From: Xiphydria camelus
Taxonomy: Eukaryota > Arthropoda > Insecta > Hymenoptera > Xiphydriidae
DNA: 64,000 nt
Assembly (NCBI GenBank): GCA_963678675.1
Contig: OY783191.1
Location: forward strand, 23,373,368-23,437,367
Reading direction: 5' to 3'
Part shown: positions 21,046 through 31,617 of the stretch, piece after piece
How positions within the stretch are numbered: the first letter of the stretch is position 1
Layout of the letters: every line of letters begins with the position of its first letter
The notes under the pieces: model-generated
Seen by the model: only the letters and a program-made list of their open reading frames with translations
Told to the model about the DNA's origin: nothing
The model's database searches: none
Translations under genes and position numbers: made by a program

Positions 21046-22010
21046 TCTCTCTATTATATAAAATAGTTTTCGAATAAATGTGTCGCCATAAACCCCGGCG
21101 ATATTGGGACCGGATGCGCGAAGCACGAACGATTGTTAGAGGAGGAGGAGGAGGAGAAGTAGAAGAGGAGAAGGAGGAGGAGAAGGAGAGGAGGAGAAGG
21201 AGGAGGAGAAGGAGAAGGAGAAGGAGAAGGAGAAGGAGAAGGAGAAGAAGAAGAAGAAGAAGAAGAAGAAGAAGAAGAAGAAGAAGAAGAAGAAGAAGAA
21301 GAAGAAGAAGAAGGAGAAGAAGAAGAAGGAGAAGAAGAAGGAGAAGAAGAAGGAAAAGAAGGAGACGAACAAGGAGAAGAAGAAGTAGAAGAAGAAGGAG
21401 AAGAAGAAGGAGAAGAAGAAGGAGAAGAAGAAGGGAAGAAGAAGAAGGAGAAGGAGAAGAAGGAGAAGGAGAAGAAGAAGGAGAAGAAGGAGACGAACAA
21501 GGAGAAGAAGAAGTAGAAGAAGAAGGAGAAGAAGAAGGAGAAGAAGAAGGAGAAGAAGAAGGGAAGAAGAAGAAGGAGAAGGAGAAGAAGGAGAAGGAGA
21601 AGAAGAAGGAGAAGAAGAAGAAGGAGGAGAAGGAGAAGCAGAAGTAGAAGAAGGAGAAGGAGGAGAAGGAGGAGGAGAAGAAGAAGAAGGAGCAGGAGGA
21701 GGAGGAGAAGGAAAAGAAGGAGAAGAGGAAGAAGAAGAAGGAAAAGGAGGAGCAGAAGGAGAAGCAGAAGAAGAAGGAGGAGAAGGAAGGAGAAGGAGAA
21801 GGAGAAAGAGAAGATGGAGAAGAAGAAGAAGGGGAAGGGGAAGGAGAAGGAGGAAAAGGAGAAGGAGAAGAAGAAGAGCGTATTGGACGGAGAAGACAGC
21901 AATGACGTGATACTACTGCAAAAACTTGGGAGAGCGCCGCGATAGAGGCGCAGGGGTGATAGCCCCCCGGGGGTAGACGAGAGAAGCGAGTAGGGGGCGG
22001 AGCCCCCTAG
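21046..22010 (+). mobile_element. Complete non-autonomous Helitron in Harbinger intron
   Basis: The 5' end TCTCTCTATTATATAAAATA and the 3' end hairpin GGGGGCGGAGCCCCC + TAG sit between A (21,045) and T (22,011), the Helitron A|T target with no duplication. The 965-bp element consists mostly of purine repeat. It carries no Rep/helicase. The intron donor (21,003) and acceptor (22,033) of the Harbinger gene are both still present outside it. Confidence 0.8.
21138..21880 (+). repeat. Polypurine GAA/GGA tract, ~740 bp
   Basis: Almost pure GAA, GGA and GAG triplets with rare pyrimidines. It includes a 128-bp direct duplication: GGAGACGAACAAGGAG at 21,361 and 21,489. Long open frames on both strands (poly-Arg/Glu, poly-Leu/Ser) come only from the composition and are not genes. 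A tract this long can form triplex DNA. Confidence 0.95.
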
Positions 22011-22278
22011 TATCTAATACAAAACTATTCCAGAGTTGACTATTTCGAAGAATACAATGATGTAGAATTCTTCACTTGATTTCGTTTGGAAAAACAAACC
22101 TGTCAGAGATTATTGGGACAAATACGACATCGCATTGCTTCGAGGTCGCAAAGAAATGCAGCAATTCAGCCAGCAACGAAATTATTGCCAACTTTAAGAT
22201 TTCTTGCTTCGGGATCAATGCTAATTACTGTAGGTAATCGTTTTTATCATAATGTTAAAACTTTTTAGTTATTATTAT

Positions 22279-22721
22279 ATGCCAGCACCTTTGCAACCTC
22301 CGACGACTCCTAAAATCGCGAGGAGAGCTAGTTTACAGGACTACAAGTTCGTCGATCGGCATAAACCGCCACTGATCTCCTAGAACTCAATGGGCGACAT
22401 ACTGAAAAACATCGACAAAGTCAAATTGAAACTCTTCACATGGTACGATTAAACAATTTTATCGCGGTAAACTTTTAATTCGCCAGGAACAAAGAGGAGT
22501 TTCGCATTGTCAGAATGTCGTGGCTGCGAAGGATTGATTTTGTTCACAGTGGGCTTTTAAACGTGTTTTTCAGATCGCTGGGTGGGAGACCTTTGCGAGC
22601 CAAACGAGAAAATAGCTCTTGCAACGACCTTCAAGAGATCTTACGGAAACGATATATCGCAATGCAATCGCCGGACAGTAGCAATTCCACCGCGACGTTG
22701 ACGTTCGATGATTCGTTCTAG
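22279..22721 (+). pseudogene. Host-gene fragment, MTFR1-like (mitochondrial fission regulator)
   Basis: Exon a (22,279-22,442) reads PPTTPKIARRASLQDYKFVD, then a TAG at 22,381-22,383, then NSMGDILKNIDKVKLKLFT. A GTACGA donor at 22,443 and a TTTTTCAG acceptor ending at 22,573 bound a 131-bp intron. Exon b (22,574-22,721) reads SLGGRPLRAKRENSSCNDLQ and EILRKRYIAMQSPDSSNST. The blocks MxDILK..DKVKLR, S(P)GGRPL and a basic helix then Asp/Ser tail resemble the C-terminus of MTFR1-type proteins. The split codon reads TGA where Arg is expected. The intron is kept, so this is a genomic copy, not a processed one. Family assignment is tentative. Confidence 0.5.
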
Positions 22722-23404
22722 ATTAAGAACTCGATGATGCTCAAGTTCTCTAGGTCGCAGCATTTTCGCATCGGACGGTGCTCCTAGGAACGGCTATTAT
22801 AGCCTTCTTTTCCACGCGTGAGATTGAATCATGATTATAATTTTATCTGAGTCAGAGCTCTGAAGAATTAAAATTAATAGATCTCTCTTCTTTTTTTATA
22901 AATGAGTCTTTCCCTGCGAGGTAATTTCGCGAAACACATTTTAGATTGTTTTTTTTTTATTAGGAGGATAGAGCTCATAGAAATGTCGGGAAAATTTTGT
23001 TTTCTCTCTTCGCTCTTTTACTCAGAAAATGCAAGTTTAAATTTAAAATTTACGCACGCGGGTCTCTAATCGTGAGAATCTCAACGGTATCCAATAATAT
23101 CAACCAAAGAAGTCATCTACCATTGCATTGTCTCTTCTATAAGTAACATTTAAATTTATCTAGGTGTTAGACATTATACCTTTCTTCAATTCGCGTGATT
23201 GCAGAGTTTTCAGGAGCAGAAGTGATACATCCGTCGTACGATGTAGAATATGAAAACATTTTAGATTTGCATTGATACACTTTTGTAAGATACCTCGGCA
23301 CTAGACATCAAGTCGTACAACGCTCTTTGTATACTTTTGAGATAGGGTTGCGTATACTTCAAAAAACGATAGCATTGTACCGCTCTATGTAATCACCGAG
23401 TAAT
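22722..23404. other. Unassigned, possibly flank of the pseudogene
   Basis: No repeat copy elsewhere in the window, no frame of note. It could be the former 3' flank of the MTFR1-like fragment. Confidence 0.4.
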
Positions 23405-24097
23405 CCCGAGTCGAAGATTTTCTGTTCCATTCTGAATATAGACCTGTTTTAAGATCTGTTTAGAACTGGGTAGACCTGGTGGAGTCTAAGAATACCTGTA
23501 AAGGGATTTTTCTCTAAAACACCTGAGTTGTCCTGATATGTAAATATGGCCTTTTTTTACTGTCCTTAATAAGTCGGGACATATTCTTTCGCGCTAGTCG
23601 ATGTCCTAACACGTGCTGTTTAACTCTTTTTCGTATAATTTGAAATTCATAGATAATCAATTAAACATTCTGAGGAAAATTATTTATAGGTAGCCTTGAC
23701 TTGAAAGGAAAGGGGGAGGGGGGCTATGTATTAGCAATTTTATTAATACCTCTCTCTATAATGTTGATAAATAAATAAATAAAATATACTTACACATGTT
23801 TGTGAATTAATAAAATATAGATAAACAAAATTAAAATTTAATTTTCTTCATTGAAAGAGGAATTATTATAGCGGGAAGGGGGGAAGGAGTGAGGAATATG
23901 ATGTTCCTATTTTCTCAACTCATTTCCCTTTCAACGAAAGGAATATAATAAAAATTTGACTTAAAATTTACTATAATTTTCATAAATTACGTTATTTAAT
24001 ACGTTTAGTGGTTTTCAAATAATAATTAATTAACAGGGAACTTGCACGTGTCAGATTTTTTAATACTTTTGGTATTTATGTACTCTTTAGACCTTAA

Positions 24098-26101
24098 GGT
24101 AGTTCCTCCGCGACGACCTCAACCAAAAGTTACATACCATGTTCATGTTTAAAATATTGATAATTGGTTTAATTAGTAGTAAATAAAATTAAAAACTACG
24201 CAATATTAACTCGGTACTAATAGATAATACGATGGATATCATTTATTGCCGTAAAATATATTCTATATTGTGTTTTTGATCTACCATTGCCAGTAAACTT
24301 TTTGCCGGGACTGTCCGGGCTTTCCCCCAATACACGAAATAGCTTGTATATACAGACGACGCACTCTTTTGTGTACGTATGAGTGACGATCGTAGCTCAC
24401 TGTTCCGTTCTCCCTTCATATCACGCACGCACTCGTTCGCTTGCAGGCCTTGTTGATACAGGGTGTCCGAAAAGTATGGAAACGGTTGAATATCTCGAAA
24501 AGTACGCTTCAGATCGGGAAACGAAGAAATACGTATCCGATATTTTTTTAAAAACTATCAAATGATGCCAAGATTGATCCCACACCCCAACCCCTGTGGG
24601 TGGGGCAGGGGAAGCTACAAAATCTTAAACAGGAACCCCCACTTTTGATTGCATATTCGCATTCTACATTAAAAACTACATAACTTTTATTTGAAATATT
24701 TTTTTCGATTCGTGGCAGATGGCGCTATAATTGACGAAATTCAATTTTTTCGGTTTTTGCAATAATATTTAGGGTCGATTTATTCGATTCTGCAATACAA
24801 TTGCGATAGAAATTTACATTCTTTCTTCTCATACTTCATATTTTATTTAAAAATTTAATTTAGTTTTGCAAATTTGAATTTACAGTAAAACTTTCATCGT
24901 TAGACGTTTAGAAATCTGGCAAATACATTACTTTTAGCGTAACCCAGAAGCAACGATGTGGACATAATAGTTTTCTGTTCCCTTCGGGGTGCTTGATTCA
25001 GGTGAGTCCCCTTGCCTCTCACCATCGGGGCGCTTGATTCAGGTATGGATATCAGTTCCTAGCAATCAGTATTAGCGCGACGAAGGGTTAATTGCGATAA
25101 TAAGGCGAGCGGTATATTCCGGGAATCGTAGCTATTCTTTCACTAGTAGTCCGTTTTAATGATATCCGTTAACCTGAGTACACGTAACCAGGTACCGCTA
25201 ATTGCCGGGCCTTTCCGGACCCTCGAACCTCGATGTATTCCGAAAGGGATTATCCTTGAGTAAAATTAGCTTATTTCCTCTAACGGAACTTAGTGCGTCA
25301 CGGGGAATTCCAGGTACAGAACGCATCTGCACTTCAAATTTGCAAAACTAAATTACATTTTTAACAAAAATATCAAGTATGAGAATAAAAAATGTAAATT
25401 TCTATCGCAATTGTATTGCAGAATCGAATAAATCGACCCTAAATATTATTGCAAAAACCGAAAAATTGAATTTCGTCGATTATAGCGCCATCTGCCACGA
25501 ATCGAAAAAAATATTTCAAATAAAAGTTATGTTGTTTTTAATGTAGAATGCGAATATGCGATCAAAAGTGGGGGTTCCTATTTAAGATTTTGAAGCTTCC
25601 CCCTGCCCCACCCACAGGGGTTGGGGTGTGGGATCAATCTTGGTATCATTTGATAGTTTAAAAAAATATCGGATACGTATTTTTTCGTTTCCCGATCTGA
25701 AGCGTACTTTTCGAGATATTCAACCGTTTCCATACTTCTCGGACACCCTGTATATGCTATAAGACCAAAATTGTGAGGGCTTCTCATGGTTATATCTTGA
25801 AAACTAGATGGTGAATCATTTTCATTTTTTTTTCACATTATTCGTGATATCCTATTCTACCTTATCCTCATTTTTTATAAACTTCTTAATTTTAGTTTTG
25901 ACTTTAGAATTAATGACGTACTGTTTTGCCCATCATAACGTATCTGTTATGTGGAAATCAAGCCAACTTCAAGTGTAAATATCTCAGGTTTGGGGTGGTC
26001 AAACTTATTTAAATTACACAGATGTTTGGATAATGCATTAAATAACATATATATCAAATTTCAACCATTTCTTAATTCAACGATCTCGTGGAGGTACTAC
26101 C
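24098..26101. mobile_element. TTAA-flanked element, GGTAGTTCCTCC ends
   Basis: Ends GGTAGTTCCTCCGCGA and (inverted) GGTAGTACCTCCACGA, with TTAA at 24,094-24,097 and 26,102-26,105. E3 continues across the site near 62,441 without it. TTAA points to piggyBac or Kolobok mobilisation. Inside there is only a younger foldback (24,459-25,750) and AT-rich DNA; no transposase. Confidence 0.75.
24459..25750. mobile_element. TA foldback, CAGGGTGTCCG ends, 1.29 kb
   Basis: Arms of ~440 bp begin CAGGGTGTCCGAAAAGTATG and are flanked by TA (24,457-24,458; 25,751-25,752). The arms include a GC palindromic run (CCCCAACCCCTGTGGGTGGG). The ~400-bp loop (24,910-25,320) is less AT-rich and non-palindromic, with CGCTTGATTCAGGT repeated twice; it may be captured DNA. 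Tc1/mariner-type MITE by tip and target. Confidence 0.85.
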
Positions 26102-26447
26102 TTAACAGTATTTATGACAAAGAAAATGATCAGTTATCTTGTTTAAATATTTTGGCGGCCTGACGCCAGATGGCGCCGACTCTCTCGGACCTCGGCTCGC
26201 ACCTCCTGGCCCACGGCTCTCGGCTCTCGGTAGGAAAACGGCGGTGAAATACTATATAAGAGGACCACAGGGCGTCAAAGGCAGGAGTCGGCCTAGCCGT
26301 ACTGTCGAGTCCATAGGCCGACTCCGGGTCGAAATGGCGAACTTACTTTTCGTTTGCCACAGACAATTTTTGTACACGATTTTCGACTCGTGACGTTCAT
26401 GACACTAAATGTGTTAAATACAAATTAAATAACTGCATATTCATTTG

Positions 26448-26589
26448 CCGTATGTCCCATAAGAAACGCAACAACCGACATTTACCTTCGGCAGTATTTG
26501 CTGACGGTGCACATGTAAAAGACTCAAGCACCGTCGATAAATACTGCCGAAGGTAATGTCGCTTGTTGCGTTTCTTATGGGACATACGG
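26448..26589. mobile_element. Foldback MITE inside E2
   Basis: Hairpin with tips CCGTATGTCCCATAAGAAAC and the inverse, about 65-bp arms (CTTCGGCAGTATTTG), right-hand TA at 26,590-26,591. The same MITE sits at the same point in E3 (62,846-62,988), so it was present in their common ancestor. Confidence 0.85.
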
Positions 26590-26993
26590 TAGATGTGGGA
26601 GGAAGGGGAAAAGGGTGGGCGAAACAAAATTCAAAAGGTCTTCTACCTGGTTAGTAGCGTCGAAAGAGAATGCGATAGGACAATAACGGCCTTCCCAGGT
26701 CTATTGTGACACAGTCCGTGTTAGTCCTGTCTACATCTGATATTCACCGTAACTAGGTTATGAAAGGACAAGCAAAGTTTACTTTCTACATTTCCCTAAG
26801 ACCTAGTTCATTCCTTTTAGACCTGCAAACGTTCATTCTTAGCAGGGCTTACCAGTTCAAAATCTTTGACTCGGGATGTCACCGCGTGATAAATCTAAGT
26901 TGTAGCGATTTAAAAATGTATAGATTTTAGAATATATTTTGTCCGATACGAGATTTTGATCAAATGGTGCAATTTTACGTTGTAATTACTAAA

Positions 26994-27154
26994 CTTCCCA
27001 AAAAGATTTGAAATCAATTAAGATCGCCATGTTCAAGATTTATACATAAAAAGTAAAAGGCATCATTTGAAAGGAAAATTATTGTAAATCAAGTTACTAA
27101 AAAATTCGGCTAAAAAATTTATTAAAAAATTTTAATAAAAAAAAACTTGTCGCG

Positions 27155-27228
<74 letters not shown>

Positions 27229-27612
27229 TTCATATTTTTTCCACTATATACTGGTGGTATCATATAAGAGTGTATGAATTTATTTAAAATCATAAGTGCA
27301 TAAACGGAGTATAATTTGGTGTCTGAATTTTTTATTTTGAAGAAAAAAACGCGGCAAGTTCTTTTTTATTAAAATTTGTTAATAAATTTTTTAGCCGAAT
27401 TTTTTAGTAACTTGATTTACAATAATTTTCCTTTCAAATGATGCCTTTTAATTTTTATGTATAAATCTTGAACATGGCGATCTTAATTGATTTCAAATCT
27501 TTTTGGGAAGTATTTTACGTATCAATTTTTGTTGGCACTGAATGATCATGCCGCCTTTTTTACAGAGGATCTGTTTTTGTGGGGGATTTCACTACTTTTT
27601 GGAATTTATTCA
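26994..27612. repeat. Block S copy 2 with (AG)n loop
   Basis: Arms 26,994-27,155 and 27,345-27,600 with an AG array at 27,160-27,226. The CCACTATATACTGG spacer is uninterrupted, as in copy 1. Confidence 0.8.
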
Positions 27613-27627
27613 TCGGGAGAATATGTA

Positions 27628-27838
27628 CACCCGGGGACACGGTATCTGTTGCTGGTGACTTTTTTAAACGTTATTTTTAAACGTACTAACCAATGAATAA
27701 TTAATTCTCATGCGCTCATTAGCTACGGTGGCGTCTACTCTCGTTAATGAAAGCATGAGGATTATTAATTATTGGTTAGTACGTTTAAAAATAACGTTTA
27801 AAAACAGTCAACAGCGACAGATGCCGTGTCCCCGGGTG
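27628..27838. mobile_element. Foldback MITE, CACCCGGGGACACGG ends
   Basis: 211 bp with ~85-bp arms; tips CACCCGGGGACACGG and inverse between TA 27,626-27,627 and 27,839-27,840. The uninterrupted host reads ATATGTACATGTAG at 6,488-6,501, so the insertion duplicated exactly TA. Confidence 0.85.
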
Positions 27839-27859
27839 TACATGTAGGAGAATAGTTTT

Positions 27860-28098
27860 TTATTATTAAGTATTACTGCAGAACGAGTAGGTTAGAAGAT
27901 TTTCATAAAGACTCACGATTTTCTGACATATCATCTCGTACAGGTGCAACCGAAGAGGATCTAACTCGTGTCCTGTCCGTAAAAAGATGACTCGATGGAC
28001 ATCGGAGAATGTCAGTCTTGTCAGCGAGCGCCTTCATCCATAGTACCTATAGTACTTTCATTACAATATGGGCTTTTCGTTCCAACTATTCCTGCTTT
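27860..28098. repeat. Block T half copy
   Basis: Matches 6,510-6,745 (left arm of T) and stops at CCTGCTTTAA, where another TTAA element begins. Confidence 0.75.
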
Positions 28099-28484
28099 AA
28101 GGAGGTTCGACTATCAGACGAAAACCAACTTACAGCCCTAATTTTTTTATATGATATACACGAATACTTTACACAACTAATACGAAAATTTGAGCAATAT
28201 ATAGACCGTCTATAGTTTTTTCGTTATTTTATTCTAAAGTTGACCACTTTTAACATATCGCCTTATGGCAGACGATTGTACTAAGGTAGATTATCACTGA
28301 CTTTAACACACATTCCGCCAACTTTAGACTTTGAAAGACTAGTAATTTGACAGATGAAATATTAAGGATTATGTAAAAAATAAGTAAATTGGGTTTTACC
28401 GTATAGTTGCAACGTAATATTGTCATGAAATTCGTTTTGACTTCGCAAACCATTAGCACGCCATATTAACGGTGAGAGATTTGG
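28099..28484. mobile_element. Remnant of a TTAA element starting GGAGG
   Basis: After TTAA at 28,095-28,098 the sequence begins GGAGGTTCGACTATCAG. The host copy at 6,750 runs on without it. The GGAGG tip is like that of the Kolobok-like element at 7,379. The other end is lost where a piece of palindrome U starts. No gene. Confidence 0.45.
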
Positions 28485-29465
28485 CAACACGGCAGCGAAA
28501 CAGCTATAAAGCTCGTCCACTTGCCGTTCCAAAAACCAGTCAGAATAGTTCATTCGTCGAGCTGGATCTAGCTAATTGTACGCTGAAACATGCCCAAGTC
28601 GTATTCAGCCTTGAGAAGATTTATTTTCAATATTGGACCAAAGGTACGTCAATCCAGCAGTCTCATAACCAACAGAAATTACGAAAGTGAGATTTATGTT
28701 AAATTATCTTAACAAATATTTAATTAAGAAATTACATCCCATAAAACACGTCTTTACAAGTAATTTTTCTGATATTCTTGCGATATTTTGCAATATTTTT
28801 GAACACTACCCTATGTTAGAAATATATCTTTCTCGATAAATTCACAAAGTTGCAAAACGTTATAGAAACATTTTGGAATCATTACATTGAAAGAAACAGC
28901 TCAATAAGACAGCTCGATAAGATTGTACTTGTCAGAGCTGAATTATATATGTGATTTCTATAATTATTTTAGAAAAACCTGAAAGAATACGAGAGCAGTG
29001 GAACATCGATGCTCTCCTAGAGAGAATAAGACTATAAGAAATAGAAAAGAATGTTCATCCTTTTAAAATGAAGTACATACATGCACCGAAGAAAGCAAAT
29101 CCAGCTCGAGACGAATGAACTATTCCGACTGGTTTTTGGAACGGCAAGTGGACGATCCCTCGTTCGTCAGAAGATTTTGTTCACAGATGAATCGAAATTC
29201 TACAACAAAGGATTAGTGAATAATCACAACGCCCACTATTGGTCCGTGAGAAATCCTCACTGGGTAGAAGAAGTCGAAGGCGATGGAGTGAAGGCGATGA
29301 ACTAAAAATAAAATAAAATTTAGTATATAAATCGAAACTTGTAGTAGGAAGGCAGAGGGCAAGCACCGATGAGAAAAAAAATAGAAATAAAGTATTATAG
29401 TTACCCCGATATTGTAGTTACTCCGATGATTTGTTCTTCTCCCACGACTTAGATTCTCCAATATG
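28485..29465. repeat. Palindrome U, partial copy
   Basis: Matches about 13,360-14,295 of U (loop and part of the right arm). The outer end is replaced by block Z sequence. Confidence 0.8.
29081..29305 (+). pseudogene. Mariner-like transposase catalytic fragment
   Basis: The 74-codon frame includes ILFTDESKFYNKGLVNNHNA and HYWSVRNPHWVEEVE, the block around the first catalytic Asp of mariner-type transposases. The upstream YSDWFLERQVDDPS lies one frame over, so the same one-base loss as in U is present, showing that the damage predates the copies. Confidence 0.7.
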
Positions 29466-30229
29466 TAGAAATATACCGTCTTCTCATACTCTGACAGTAT
29501 ACATGCATTTTACCTCTAATATGCCGGAATTAAAAATCTCTAGAACTGTCTCTGCGGTACAATGCCACGGTAGGAATATCAAATTCTACCGACATGACAT
29601 GCTTCGACAAGGTCTGTATCAAGTTTAGCATTATATTGGGGGCACTGCACTAATCCTGTGGCACATTTTTCTATCTGGGAAAGCCGTGGTAGAAAAGTAG
29701 AAGATACGATAGAATTGGATTACAATAATGAAGTAATTATTTTATTATCTTTTCTTTATCGATATATTTTCCCTTTCGTATTATTAAAAGTTCCAATTAT
29801 ATATTATCGGAACGCTGTACAGCTGTACTACCAATAATAATATGCTTTCCCAGATAGAAAAATGTGCCAGAGGATTAGTGCAGTGCCCCCAATATACCGC
29901 TAAAGTTGATACAGACCTTGTCGAAGCATGTCATGTCGGTAGAACCTGATATTCATACCGTGGCATTGTACCGCAATTCTAGAGAATTCTTTTCTACCTA
30001 GGTTGATTTTTGACTGCGAAGAAAAATCAAATTTCCACCAATCCGTCCCGTTCTCGTATGGCGCTGAAAACAAAAAATAGAATAACCACAAAGATATTTG
30101 TTCTGTATAAGGGATGAAAATGAGGTTAAGGCAGTCAGTTAGGAAGTTACTTATCTGATGCCACTTCTTCCGAGATACAGATGTCTCCTTTCCTGCTCTT
30201 CATGCACCAGCAACCAAAGAAAAATGACA
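29466..30229. repeat. Block Z partial copy
   Basis: Holds the units TACCGTGGCATTGTACCGC, GACATGACATGCTTCGACAA and CCCAGATAGAAAAATGTGCC seen in the palindrome at 56,860-58,470, again in two orientations (29,555-29,670 and 29,850-29,990). Confidence 0.75.
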
Positions 30230-30900
30230 CTGCTTCCGTGCACTGTCTTGATTATTAAAAAAAAATCTAAACGATTTGATAATAGCTAGCTGTCAGAGCG
30301 TCTGTCACATTCACCACTATTGAGATTCACTACTCCGATTACACTGAATTTGTACTTTTTATTAACAAGCGCGTCCGAGGATCGAAAAAATGCGAGGGAA
30401 ATCGTTTCGCGAATGGAAATATTTTTAAATTTTGAAAAACAACTAAACATTCAAGGAATATATTCTCTCACACACTCTCACATACATTTTTGATGGCGTA
30501 TGCGTGTGGCCGCATCTGTGTACACATTTCCGACCATGGCCGAATACCGCCGAAGACAGGCGGAATTTTTGTGACATTTTTACATATATATATCGCCCGA
30601 GAAATCGGATTCTCTCGACTTTGACGGGCAAGGGGCGTGGTTTCGCGTTGCTAAGGACGAATCTCTGTTAATATGTAACTTATCAAATTTATTCTGGTCT
30701 CTATCAATAGAGAATAATCAATTTATATGGCGTAACTAAGCATAGTTTTGGTTATAACCATATATTTATTGAGAAAATTCGATGTAAAAATTGAGGGGTG
30801 CAGGGGGTAGATATTTGTGGCATATAGATACACGGGTGCTCGCTTCGACGCCGAGACTAGATGAACGAACATGCCGCGAGACACTGCCGTCTCTTGACTG
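30230..30900. repeat. Block X copy 2
   Basis: Aligned with 17,080-17,770; ends at the TGCCGTGTCTTGATTAAT border. From 30,901 to 31,070 the sequence is unassigned. Confidence 0.7.
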
Positions 30901-31258
30901 CCGTGTCTTGATTAATGACGACTCTCATAGTTTTTTTGAGACTGAACACATTCTTGTTGGTGAGATATCGAATGTTTGAACGTGTTTTGTATCTGATGCT
31001 TTTATCGACGACTCGAAAATAAAAGTTATTGTTACAAAAATATAAATATATTGTTATAGATATCTTTTATTTACTGGGCACGTATTTTCTTCGGATTTCT
31101 AATTCTGGGTAATACGTCAATGTCATCATCAGATAATGATTCAAGAACTGGTACATCAATCAACTCTATTTCAAAATTAATAACAATTTACCACAACGAT
31201 CAGGTTGTGATTATGTAGTGAAAGAATAAAGATGTCAAACAAAAAGTTAGGTTGTGAG

Positions 31259-31540
31259 TGTTATGTGTTTAGCGTATTAAGCGATTAGCAACGGGAGCAA
31301 GGTTGAGAGAATGCAGAAAAGCGGGGAAAGAGAAATGAATTGAGCCGCGTGTAACGTACGAAATTCGAGAGTCACGTTTATTGATATCACCTTAGCGGAT
31401 TGTATTCGACGAATGACAATAGCTCGTCCCTCGGCCTCGGCCCTCGAGGTGGGAGACGACGAGATAGAAAAAACGAGAGTCGGTAAGCGCGATATTACTG
31501 ACGTGATTATTTAAAGTTTTGTTTCTCTTTTGCCGGAACA
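31259..31540 (-). repeat. BEL/Pao 3' LTR
   Basis: 282 bp, TG..CA ended, near-identical to 35,628-35,913. Differences include AACGGGAGC versus GATTGGAGC and a few others. Confidence 0.9.
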
Positions 31541-31617
31541 TCCCGCCCGCCTTGCCGTTATCGGAGATAACGGCGAAATGAGAACAATATTGAGGAATGC
31601 TGCCTGCCGAGGCACGC

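Larger units (their letters stand above)
20905..22234 (+). pseudogene. Harbinger transposase, N-terminal exons
   Basis: Exon 1 (about 20,905-21,002) reads ELIDVPVFQSSSDDELDVLQ then RIRNARKIRAR, followed by GTAAGT. Exon 2 (22,034-22,234, after TATTCCAG) continues in phase with VDYFEEYNDVEFFT, a TGA at 22,077-22,079, then FRLEKQTCQRLLGQIRHRIA and LRFLASGSMLITVG with a GTAATC donor. The last part matches the Harbinger block F.RFRLS...V..LL..I...L....RN...SP..QLL..LRF.A.GSF...VG. The TGA sits where the family has Arg (CGA to TGA). The DDE domain is missing. A second copy of exon 1 is at 31,078-31,190 on the minus strand. Confidence 0.75.
20665..22260 (+). mobile_element. PIF/Harbinger transposon, 3' truncated
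   Basis: It starts GGGCCGGTTTTACCAACACG after TGA (20,662-20,664), fitting a Harbinger tip with 3-bp target. Sub-terminal repeats TTTTACCA..GGTATA follow. Two exons of the transposase are readable. The first intron holds a complete Helitron (21,046-22,010). No matching right tip is found: homology stops within about 25 bp after the second exon, where host-like sequence starts. Confidence 0.7.
23405..26875 (+). mobile_element. E2: CCCGAGTCGAA-family element, interrupted
   Basis: Tips CCCGAGTCGAAGATTTTC and (inverted) CCCGAGTCAAAGATTTTG, flanked by AT at 23,403-23,404 and 26,876-26,877. The parts 23,405-24,093 and 26,106-26,875 align with E3 throughout. Motif AGACCTG is repeated near both ends. 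Between lies a 2.0-kb TTAA element. It also holds a CCGTATGTCCC MITE at the same place as E3. No transposase. Confidence 0.85.

Noticed and set aside
21054..21902. Open frames of 282 and 189 codons on opposite strands
   Set aside because: They consist of Leu/Ser/Phe or Arg/Glu/Lys runs produced by the polypurine repeat; no start context or conserved block.
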